Shown: in pieces, positions 1-5,519 of the stretch
How positions within the stretch are numbered: the first letter of the stretch is position 1
Layout: the number at the start of each line of letters is the position of its first letter
Source of the DNA: CAYWNA01 sp964459305
GTDB lineage: Bacteria; Planctomycetota; Planctomycetia; Pirellulales; Pirellulaceae
Length of the DNA stretch: 9,338 nucleotides
Reading direction: 5' to 3'
Assembly: GCA_964459305.1 (NCBI GenBank)
Contig: CAYWNA010000388.1
Location: 1-9,338, forward strand
Notes under the pieces: model-generated
Told to the model about the DNA's origin: nothing
The model's input: the letters and a program-made list of their open reading frames with translations, nothing else
The model's database searches: none
Program-made: the position numbers and the translations under genes

Positions 1-127
1 CAGCCTGTCGCATCTTGAAGGCAAACCACCCCAGCCCCACGCTCAACAACACGACCACGACCAGCAGCGTCCGCAAGCTGAACCGGAATAATCGGCGTCT
101 GGGAGTGGGGCTAGTTGTCGGAGTCAT
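1..127 (-). CDS. N-terminus of a planctomycete RFSLRTL-type membrane-anchored protein (partial, runs off the left edge)
   Basis: The first 42 codons of a minus-strand gene are visible, starting at an ATG at 127 and leaving the window at base 1. The product begins with a Thr/Pro-rich stretch, then PRRRLFRFSLRTLLVVVV, a signal anchor of about 20 hydrophobic residues (21-37), then a basic F-K-M-R-Q-A segment. This layout is common at the N-terminus of many otherwise different planctomycete proteins, so the part outside the window decides the function. The ATG lies inside the last codons of the upstream membrane gene (stop at 111), a 17-base overlap that suggests translational coupling. The first 35 residues closely match the upstream gene product, so the two are tandem paralogues at least at their N-termini. 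The start is well supported; the function is unknown. Confidence 0.75.
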   Translation of the reverse strand, partial: MTPTTSPTPRRRLFRFSLRTLLVVVVLLSVGLGWFAFKMRQA

Positions 128-590
128 GGTTGGTTGTTGGTGGGGGTGGTTTGTTTGACACATTCGATAGAAGCAGGCGGCGACAGCCAAGAGCGGCGAA
201 TCCTCCGAGCAACATGAGCGGCGCGATGAAATACATTGGTATCCTCGTCTCCCCATACTTCAGGAATTCGTAGCCAACGATGTTCCAAGGCATCGATGGA
301 TATAATGAACCCGTGTCAGCGAGGTAGATGCAAAGTAGCGCCAAAGCAAATCCGCCAACGCACCCAGCACAACCGAACATTGCGACTTGACGGTTCGACA
401 GGACAAAACCGAAATATGCAAACAGGGCAGCGCACATCATCACCGTCAGCGAAGTGAGCAGGACGCCGACAATCGTTTGGCGTCCATTTGCTTCAATCCC
501 CAACAACCCCAACCCCACGCTCAGCACCACGACCACGACCATCAGCGTCCGCAAGCTGAATCGAAACCATCGGCGTCTTGGGGTTGGGTT
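33..590. repeat. diverged 80-bp direct repeat (33-112 and 511-590) encoding the shared N-terminal anchor
   Basis: Bases 33-112 and 511-590 match at 68 of 80 positions by hand alignment without gaps. Each copy covers the gene start and first membrane helix of one paralogue, including its overlap with the preceding stop codon. The preserved stop/start overlap points to tandem duplication of a gene with its junction rather than independent origin. Similarity is not obvious between the copies. Confidence 0.7.
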
Positions 591-602
591 AGTCTCGGTC
601 AA
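111..602 (-). CDS. small four-helix membrane protein, RFSLRTL type, probable TTG start
   Basis: A 163-residue hypothetical membrane protein. I choose the TTG at 602 over an in-frame TTG at 629 for two reasons. It gives an N-terminus (M-T-E-T-N-P-T-P-R-R-R) that aligns residue for residue with the ATG-started paralogue at 127. It also gives a 14-base overlap with the upstream stop, like the 17-base overlap downstream. A purine-rich GGGAAGAGAAC lies just upstream of the TTG. Hydrophobic segments are visible at about residues 17-36, 43-66, 75-94 and 122-143. The N-terminus is Arg-rich, so it should face the cytoplasm. The C-terminal tail is polar with a run of prolines. No enzymatic motif is seen and I do not recognise a named family beyond the planctomycete N-terminal anchor. 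It probably sits in one transcription unit with its neighbours on either side. Confidence 0.7.
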   Translation of the reverse strand: MTETNPTPRRRWFRFSLRTLMVVVVVLSVGLGLLGIEANGRQTIVGVLLTSLTVMMCAALFAYFGFVLSNRQVAMFGCAGCVGGFALALLCIYLADTGSLYPSMPWNIVGYEFLKYGETRIPMYFIAPLMLLGGFAALGCRRLLLSNVSNKPPPPTTNHDSDN

Positions 603-855
603 AGTTCTCTTCCCAGAGATACTCGCCAATCATCCCCCTACGGACAGGCGGCAATTGACGAAGTTGCGCCGATAACTGTTTAGCTTCTTCCGGCGTGAGA
701 ATCCCCTTGGGCTGACAGTCGTAGCCCTCCTCATCTTCCGTGAGATTTGTGAAGACGACCGTTCCAACCTTCCTGCCGCCCGATGAGAGTCTTATCCGCC
801 CGCGCGAGTAGCACACACCAGAAAACGTGTCCGTATAAGGTCTGCGGAACTTCAT
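589..855 (-). CDS. small hypothetical protein, first gene of a three-gene overlapping cluster
   Basis: An 88-residue soluble protein of unknown function. The ATG at 855 has a GAGGGCG purine stretch six bases or so upstream and is the preferred start. The frame stays open to a TTG at 924, but that TTG coincides with a plausible -35 box, so the longer form is less likely. The product has a basic, Ser/Gly-rich first half with several likely beta strands (about residues 10-37), then an acidic stretch (T-E-D-E-E-G) and a likely helix L-T-P-E-E-A-K-Q-L-S-A-Q-L around 53-65. There is no signal peptide or membrane segment. Its stop at 589-591 lies inside the start of the next membrane gene, so the two are probably co-translated. 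I do not recognise a family. Confidence 0.55.
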   Translation of the reverse strand: MKFRRPYTDTFSGVCYSRGRIRLSSGGRKVGTVVFTNLTEDEEGYDCQPKGILTPEEAKQLSAQLRQLPPVRRGMIGEYLWEENFDRD

Positions 856-894
856 GGCTTCGCCCTCATTCGTCAGAACTTCGTCACACCCTTC

Positions 895-924
895 ACCATA
901 TCCCCTTTCCTGGTGTCCGGTCAA
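895..924 (-). promoter_or_regulatory. candidate sigma-70-like promoter for the three-gene cluster
   Basis: On the minus strand TTGACC (924-919) is followed after 18 bases by TATGGT (900-895). The -35 box matches five of six consensus bases and the -10 box four of six. Transcription would begin around 888, upstream of the ATG at 855 and downstream of the terminator at 967-999. This is motif matching only. Confidence 0.3.
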
Positions 925-966
925 GCGAATTCAATTCGTTGGACAAACCCCACCAGCGCACGAAGA

Positions 967-999
967 ACCCCCGCAGGGTCAGAAGACACCTGCGGGGCA
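967..999 (-). terminator. hairpin terminator downstream of the HNH gene
   Basis: A perfect 9-bp inverted repeat, CCCCGCAGG (969-977) and CCTGCGGGG (989-997), flanks an 11-base loop. On the minus strand the stem is followed by GTTCTTCG, a short T-rich tract, which fits an intrinsic terminator for transcription coming from the HNH gene at 1423-1133. On the plus strand the following bases are less T-rich. It sits between two minus-strand units and probably separates them. Confidence 0.55.
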
Positions 1000-1018
1000 A
1001 TGTGTATTCAGAGGGATG

Positions 1019-1093
1019 CTATTCCAACAACGTATCAATAGCCGCAAGCCGTTTCTCTAAACTTGCCTTCTCCGTTTTCAACGCTGATTTCAA
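1019..1093 (-). CDS. possible 24-codon coiled-coil mini-ORF
   Basis: On the minus strand a TTG at 1093, preceded five bases upstream by GGGGGAAG, opens a short frame ending in TAG at 1019. The product is Lys/Glu/Leu-rich, contains the stretch K-A-S-L-E-K-R-L-A-A-I and ends D-T-L-L-E, a heptad-like helix of the kind seen in small phage and planctomycete hypothetical proteins. It lies between the HNH gene and the terminator at 967-999, so it would be transcribed with the HNH gene. It may be the tail of a degraded longer gene, since the upstream frame closes at a TGA about 30 bases before the TTG. Its short length makes chance a serious alternative. Confidence 0.25.
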   Translation of the reverse strand: MKSALKTEKASLEKRLAAIDTLLE

Positions 1094-1132
1094 GTCACTT
1101 CCCCCATCGCCAAGGGCTCACCAGGGCTGACG

Positions 1133-1423
1133 TCACTTCTGCTTGCGGACCCAGGCCACGAACTTGGCGACTTCTGGATTGGATAAGAGCGAATCGACGG
1201 TGTTGTAGAACCGGCCAAGGTCTTTCTCGTCGGCAATCAGCCGGTGAATCGCCTTATGGCAGTCGCGGCAGACGTCGATCGTCTCGTTCATACGCGCGCG
1301 AGTGTATCGCTTCTTGAACCACTTGTTACTGTGGCACGTGCGCGGAATCAGATGGTGTTCGGTGGTTCCGCGTTTGGTGACGCGACCACAGAGCTGACAT
1401 CTTTTTGTATTGACGGGGCACAT
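1133..1423 (-). CDS. small HNH-type nuclease family protein (YisB-like)
   Basis: A 96-residue protein with the layout of a compact HNH (beta-beta-alpha-metal) domain. An N-terminal C-x-x-C pair (C9, C12) precedes the E-H-H-L-I-P core (H23, H24). A second zinc-knuckle pair, C-R-D-C-H (C52, C55), follows, then H60 in K-A-I-H-R. The stretch between the core and second cysteine pair (K-W-F-K-K-R-Y-T-R-A-R-M) and the C-terminal helix K-F-V-A-W-V-R-K resemble the short bacterial HNH proteins often labelled YisB-like, and the length is usual for them. Such domains cut or nick DNA, but the cellular role of this group is unknown to me. The ATG at 1423 has no clear Shine-Dalgarno; a small hairpin lies just upstream. 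The neighbours give no functional clue, as there is no visible phage or restriction partner. Confidence 0.8.
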   Translation of the reverse strand: MCPVNTKRCQLCGRVTKRGTTEHHLIPRTCHSNKWFKKRYTRARMNETIDVCRDCHKAIHRLIADEKDLGRFYNTVDSLLSNPEVAKFVAWVRKQK

Positions 1424-1431
1424 GGACTGTC

Positions 1432-1456
1432 AGGGCGAGTCTTTGGAAACCGCCCT
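1432..1456 (-). promoter_or_regulatory. small hairpin just upstream of the HNH start
   Basis: A 6-bp stem, AGGGCG (1432-1437) with CGCCCT (1451-1456), encloses a 13-base loop and ends eight bases upstream of the HNH ATG on the minus strand, where a ribosome-binding site would be expected and none is seen. It may affect translation initiation or may be chance; a 6-bp GC stem is common in GC-rich DNA. Confidence 0.2.
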
Positions 1457-1509
1457 CTTCACTTCGAACCGACGACGGGCGGCCGGTGACTGCGGGGGGA
1501 CGCGGTCAG

Positions 1510-1585
1510 CTCTTTACACTTGATACACTGCATAGGGGCCTTGATCAAGAGTTGCCCCGTCCCAATCTGTGCCAAGTGTAAAGAG
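1510..1585. repeat. nested inverted repeat in the gene-poor interval 1424-1696
   Basis: CTCTTTACACTTG (1510-1522) and CAAGTGTAAAGAG (1573-1585) form a perfect 13-bp inverted repeat around 50 bases. Inside lie GGGGC (1535-1539) and GCCCC (1554-1558), and between those the 10-bp palindrome CTTGATCAAG (1540-1549). The 9-mer AAGAGTTGC occurs at 1547-1555 and again at 1581-1589. No gene is supported in 1424-1696. The arms are AT-rich relative to the flanks. The element could be a structured RNA, a paired protein-binding site or a small mobile-element relic; transposase and target-site duplications are not seen. Confidence 0.55.
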
Positions 1586-1696
1586 TTGCGGGCAAGTTAC
1601 TTCGACGCCCGTCGCCGGTTGTCGTCCGCACAAATCCAACCGCTGATTCCGGCGTAAGGTGGCGATGAGGAGGAATACGCGCAGAGGCGAGGCGGC

Positions 1697-3058
1697 TCAA
1701 TTGCGGCGCAGCAATCCGCGGCGTGGCGGTGGCTGTGTCGAGCCTTCCTCGCCGCCTGCCCCATTCGCTCCTCGTCGTTCTTGACGCCGTTCGCGCAGCC
1801 GATCCAGGAGTGGCGTTCCGGTTTGTCCTTCTTCTTGGGCTTGTCGACGCCGATCAATCAAGTCGCCTACGGCATCCATGATTGTCTCAGCCAGCGGTGG
1901 ATCACCGGTTTCCGGATCTTCCTCCAATAGCATGCCGGTGATATTCTGCAGAACGTCTTCCCCTTGGGGTAAATTGACTTGTGGCTCCGCCAGCGTTCCG
2001 GTCACGTGCAACTCCAGTGGCTTGCGCGACAGTCGCCGCATCAAGGGGCCGTCGTGCAGCAACGTCAGCGGGATAGGCACTTCGACGATCAGATCCAACG
2101 TGTTGTCCAGCCCAACCGATCCATGCGTCTTCAGGACGATTTCTTCGGGCAACTCCGGCAGAAGAAACGATAGCCCTTCGTGGTGCACGCGGCCTTGCCG
2201 GACGTGAAAAGTGACGACCGCGTCGTCGACCATCCGGACGCGGTTTGGAATCTCAGTCCGTAGCAGGGTGCCGAGCAGGTTTTCGATCGCATCCATCATA
2301 GGGCCTCGCAATCCGGCCGATGCGTGATGCAACTGGACAGACCCCCGAATGGATGTCCGCTCATCGCGGCGCTTTTGATCGACGGCATCCAATGGGAGAC
2401 GGAACTCCTTCAACTCCAGCGACACCTTTCCCTCGACCTCCGTCGATTCCGCGAGAAATGGAGCAATCAACTGCAATCCCTGTTTGCACAACTCCGGCGA
2501 TAGAGTCTGCCGGTCCAGGAGACGGGTCGAGTCGACGACCAACTCGCGGTCGTTCGGTTCCCCTTGGATGCAGGCAGCGAACGATATGTTCTGCAGATCG
2601 ATCAGAACGGCGTCCTGCGGCGCGGCAAAAACTGTAACACTCGCATCGCGAACCGTTGCGGAAAAAGTCGTCGTTTTTTCCGTCGGCGATGCCGATGTTT
2701 CCGTGGCGTCCGTCGCCGGGTCGGGAGCGTCAGGCAACGTGACCTGAATCTGCGGGCGATCCACCTCGAAGGAACCCAACTTCGGCCGTGCCAACAACAA
2801 TTGCAGCCAGGAGTTTCCGGCACACACCCGTTCGGCTTCCGCACACGTCTTGCCATCTCGTCGCCGCATCTCTAGGCCTTTGAGTTCCAACGGCGAGAAC
2901 CAGCCGAAGGACGCGCCCTCGGCGGTAACCTGGCCCTCGGGATCCGTCACCAGTCGGGCGATCACCCAATTCCGCAGCGGCGTGGACGCCGCGATCCAAG
3001 GCATCGTTGCGAGACCACCGGAAGAGTGGCCACCGCGATCAGTACCAACAGTTTCCAT
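1697..3058 (-). CDS. AsmA-like large envelope protein, shortened and with its N-terminus out of frame
   Basis: This 453-codon frame resembles the AsmA/TamB-like proteins of planctomycetes, thought to span the periplasm and act in envelope assembly or lipid transport. Residues 19-30 (P-W-I-A-A-S-T-P-L-R-N) are the conserved stretch after the N-terminal membrane helix. Residues 42-61 (G-Q-V-T-A-E-G-A-S-F-G-W-F-S-P-L-E-L-K-G) and 95-108 continue the N-terminal domain. From about 171 the sequence resembles the C-terminal region: L-S-P-E-L-C at 186-191, G-P-M-M-D at 252-256, G-R-V-H-H-E-G-L at 289-296, and H-G-S-V-G-L-D near 312-318. The C-terminus is charged and low-complexity. As I recall the family it often exceeds 800 residues, so the middle appears missing. 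The first 18 or so codons from the ATG at 3058 are probably spurious: the membrane helix lies in another frame just upstream. The gene starts 43 bases after the glycoside hydrolase stop and is probably co-transcribed with it. Confidence 0.6.
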   Translation of the reverse strand: METVGTDRGGHSSGGLATMPWIAASTPLRNWVIARLVTDPEGQVTAEGASFGWFSPLELKGLEMRRRDGKTCAEAERVCAGNSWLQLLLARPKLGSFEVDRPQIQVTLPDAPDPATDATETSASPTEKTTTFSATVRDASVTVFAAPQDAVLIDLQNISFAACIQGEPNDRELVVDSTRLLDRQTLSPELCKQGLQLIAPFLAESTEVEGKVSLELKEFRLPLDAVDQKRRDERTSIRGSVQLHHASAGLRGPMMDAIENLLGTLLRTEIPNRVRMVDDAVVTFHVRQGRVHHEGLSFLLPELPEEIVLKTHGSVGLDNTLDLIVEVPIPLTLLHDGPLMRRLSRKPLELHVTGTLAEPQVNLPQGEDVLQNITGMLLEEDPETGDPPLAETIMDAVGDLIDRRRQAQEEGQTGTPLLDRLRERRQERRGANGAGGEEGSTQPPPRRGLLRRN

Positions 3059-3105
3059 CTCTTGCGAGATGAAGGTCGTATCGGCTTGTCAGTCGGTTCG
3101 TTCAT
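3012..3105 (-). pseudogene. out-of-frame N-terminal signal anchor of the AsmA-like gene
   Basis: From an ATG at 3105 a minus-strand frame encodes a polar, basic start followed by K-R-W-K-L-L-V-L-I-A-V-A-T-L-P-V-V, a typical signal anchor. It then runs into an unrelated Arg/Cys-rich tail and stops. The AsmA-like frame continues with L-A-T-M-P-W-I-A-A-S-T-P-L-R-N exactly where this helix should lead. Joining the two needs one added base (or two removed) around 3012-3022. I see no slippery heptamer supporting programmed frameshifting. The likely intact start is thus 3105, with GGGAAC just upstream as a weak ribosome-binding site. Confidence 0.65.
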
Positions 3106-3147
3106 GTTCCCGAATTCACAATGTCGAGTGCCCTTTACGCGGGTCTT

Positions 3148-5253
3148 TCAGAATTCCGGTGCGAGATCTTCTCCTATGATGTAAACCGGGGTATCAGTCA
3201 ATTCCCACTCCCCGCCCCGTTTCAAGGCTCCGCCCATGATGTCAACGACCGCTACGATCTTGCCCTTCAGACGGAGGCTTGCTCGTCCCTTGCTAGTCCA
3301 GGCGACGACAATATCACGCCCGTCGCCGCGTCGGTAACGGGCGGCATACGCATCGCCAGATTGCTTCGAATCCAGGAACTCGGCCCCGCCGGTCATGCGA
3401 ATGAACACGCTCATCGCCACGATGCCGGGTTTCGGCGCGCAGTTGATATGTTGATGGTGAACCAGGCCGAAGTTGTGCTCGTTGTAGTCGCGCAACAAAC
3501 CATCGTCTTTCAAGTCGTACCAGAAGACCTTTTCCACCACGCCGGTTGACTGCAGCAGTGCCAGCGTACGCACACAGTGGCGCGCTTGTGCTGCCAGGTC
3601 ACTGCCGCCGCTGGTGCGATGCGTGGGATAGCCGATTTCGGTGATCCATGCTCTGGTCTTCACGCCGGCGCCGGCCACCCGCCGGGCTATTTGCGTGACT
3701 TCGCCAACCAAGTCAGACGACTCCGGCGGGCGGGGATAGCGATAAGGATGAATCGACCAGGCATCCATGGCGTCGGGGCCGGCCGTGCGCACGGCGCCCA
3801 GGATATTGTCGGCGCAATGCGCTCCGTATTCGCCGCCGATCCCCACCACGGTTAGATCGGGCAATGCGGACTTGACGGCCGCGTACGTGGGCTTCAGCAG
3901 CCGACCGTAAGCCTCGCCATCGTGCGTGCCGGGTCTGTCCCGCATCCCGCAACCACCGACCCACTCGTTCCACACTTCGAACATCGCCACCGTGCCGCGA
4001 GAGCGTCGCGCGAGGTCCACGGCGTAGGCGGCGAATCCGGTGATCGCTTCGGGAGAATTGGGAAAGCCGCCGTTGTCGTAGTGGGGATTGCTGTAATCGA
4101 AAATCAGTAAGGGGCGCACCTTCAATTCCGCCGAACGTTTGAGAAACGCCGCGGCGTAATCGGGCAGGGCGTACCGGCCTTTCTGCAACTCATAGCCTCG
4201 CCAACCGATCTCGTCACGATACTGGTCGATCCCATACCGCTGCATCAGATCCATCGTCTCCAGCGGATACTTGTTTTGCCCAAAATGGCTGCACACGCCC
4301 ACAAAGCCGGACCGTGCGGATTCAACTCCATCGGTCAAAGCCGCGCACGCAAACGTCTGCTTGTTCACGGCGACCCCGTCGGCAATCAACTCCAGTCGGC
4401 ACGAGAACCAGCCAGGGCGATCGAGCGTGAATTGCACTTGCGTATCGGCGGACGATCCTTCTCCACGGGCCAATTCGCGACCGAAGAAATCCGCGGCGGA
4501 CCAGCGGATTCGGTCGCCCGGCCCTGCTGCTCGCAGCAGCACACTCTCTCCAACAGCGAAAAGATTGCCGAATCGTTTGTTCCGGGTTTCCACTTTCAGC
4601 GACTGGGAATCCGTCTTGCGAGGCTTCACGACCGCCACATCGTCAATCCACAGACTGCCGCTGGCGACGAAGCCCTTTTTCGGCCGGTCGATGCAGATGC
4701 CCGAAAGCCGGCAGGGATAGTCTTTGCGACCATTGCCATCACCACCCCAGGCGATGCTACGGCTTTCCAGCGATCCGGCGACATACTGCCAGCCCGGTTC
4801 GGTCGAGCCTAGCAGTTCCGTCTGGTGGTGTTCGCCGCTGGCATCGGTGACGCGTAACCGCAGGGAGAAGGGTGTCCCGTCGTGTTTCAGCCGGAAACCG
4901 ATTCCCAGTCCGCGTGTGGCGAATTCCGCCTGGCCGCCGATCTGGATGTATTCGTAGTCCGGTTTTCCGATAAACCGATAATCCACACGCAGCGAGGCCA
5001 AGCCGCCGTAATGCTCTTTGGTATCTCGGTGCAACGTCACTTGGGCACACTGACCACTGCGTGCCGGAACCCACGTTGGTTCGGTCGCTTCGAAGTCATC
5101 TACGGATCGCACCTGCTCGTACATCGCTTCGGCAGGAAGATCAACTGGCACGCACTGGATCGGCTGCCAATCGTCGGCGGTTGCCTCCGCCAAGGCTGCG
5201 ATGAGTACGAAGAGGATCACGAGCGTTGGCGGGAGGGTCTGGCGATGGCGCAT
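3148..5253 (-). CDS. secreted clan GH-A glycoside hydrolase with N-terminal carbohydrate-binding-like domain
   Basis: A 701-residue exported enzyme expected to hydrolyse a polysaccharide or glycoside by a retaining mechanism. The ATG at 5253 starts a clear signal peptide (basic M-R-H-R, hydrophobic 10-22, likely cleavage near A-T-A-D). The frame stays open upstream to 5505, but that extension has no protein-like character. Residues 50-207 look like a beta-sandwich carbohydrate-binding module (D-D-F-E at the start, W-I-D-D-V at the end). Residues 315-600 form a TIM-barrel of clan GH-A: Y-R-D-E near 345, F-E-V-W-N-E-W with the presumed acid/base E430, H-P-Y at 502-504, and W-I-T-E-I-G-Y with the presumed nucleophile E539. 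A C-terminal beta domain follows (about 612-701). GH39- or GH5-like family placement is a guess and the substrate cannot be read from sequence. It diverges from the fucosidase gene. Confidence 0.8.
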   Translation of the reverse strand: MRHRQTLPPTLVILFVLIAALAEATADDWQPIQCVPVDLPAEAMYEQVRSVDDFEATEPTWVPARSGQCAQVTLHRDTKEHYGGLASLRVDYRFIGKPDYEYIQIGGQAEFATRGLGIGFRLKHDGTPFSLRLRVTDASGEHHQTELLGSTEPGWQYVAGSLESRSIAWGGDGNGRKDYPCRLSGICIDRPKKGFVASGSLWIDDVAVVKPRKTDSQSLKVETRNKRFGNLFAVGESVLLRAAGPGDRIRWSAADFFGRELARGEGSSADTQVQFTLDRPGWFSCRLELIADGVAVNKQTFACAALTDGVESARSGFVGVCSHFGQNKYPLETMDLMQRYGIDQYRDEIGWRGYELQKGRYALPDYAAAFLKRSAELKVRPLLIFDYSNPHYDNGGFPNSPEAITGFAAYAVDLARRSRGTVAMFEVWNEWVGGCGMRDRPGTHDGEAYGRLLKPTYAAVKSALPDLTVVGIGGEYGAHCADNILGAVRTAGPDAMDAWSIHPYRYPRPPESSDLVGEVTQIARRVAGAGVKTRAWITEIGYPTHRTSGGSDLAAQARHCVRTLALLQSTGVVEKVFWYDLKDDGLLRDYNEHNFGLVHHQHINCAPKPGIVAMSVFIRMTGGAEFLDSKQSGDAYAARYRRGDGRDIVVAWTSKGRASLRLKGKIVAVVDIMGGALKRGGEWELTDTPVYIIGEDLAPEF

Positions 5254-5290
5254 GGCTTTACCACAGTGTCTTCGCGTGCAAAAGGAAGGC

Positions 5291-5299
5291 AGTATAGCA
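5291..5299 (-). promoter_or_regulatory. candidate extended -10 promoter for the glycoside hydrolase
   Basis: The minus strand carries TGCTATACT at 5299-5291, an extended -10 element (TGn followed by TATACT). Its end lies 38 bases before the ATG at 5253, giving a 5' leader of about 30 bases. No good -35 box sits 16-18 bases upstream, which extended -10 promoters tolerate. In the rest of the 5254-5519 divergent region I see only an isolated TTGACG (5376-5381) facing the fucosidase, without a convincing -10 partner. Confidence 0.35.
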
Positions 5300-5519
5300 G
5301 TGCTGACCATGTCCAGCGAGGGCGTCGGTCGGCCTTGGGCTCGACCTGCGGACCTACAAAGCGGGGGCTGCATTCTTGACGGGCCGACCATATTGCACAG
5401 AATCAATACTATCCCTGTGTTACACCAGGAGCCGCCAGCGCCGTTCTGCCTCGGAACTGTCGTGAGAAATCCCGCGACTGAACAGCCACAAAAGAACTTA
5501 GTCAAGGGAGAATCCCCTC

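Noticed and set aside
1510..1585. Insertion sequence bounded by the 13-bp inverted repeats
   Set aside because: The enclosed 50 bases cannot encode a transposase and no target-site duplication flanks the arms.
3012..3040. Programmed ribosomal frameshift in the AsmA-like gene
   Set aside because: No slippery heptamer is visible at the junction, so a mutation or sequencing error is simpler.
5254..5505. Upstream extension of the glycoside hydrolase frame to 5505
   Set aside because: It would bury a perfect signal peptide 84 residues inside the protein, has no protein-like features, and covers the likely promoter at 5291-5299.
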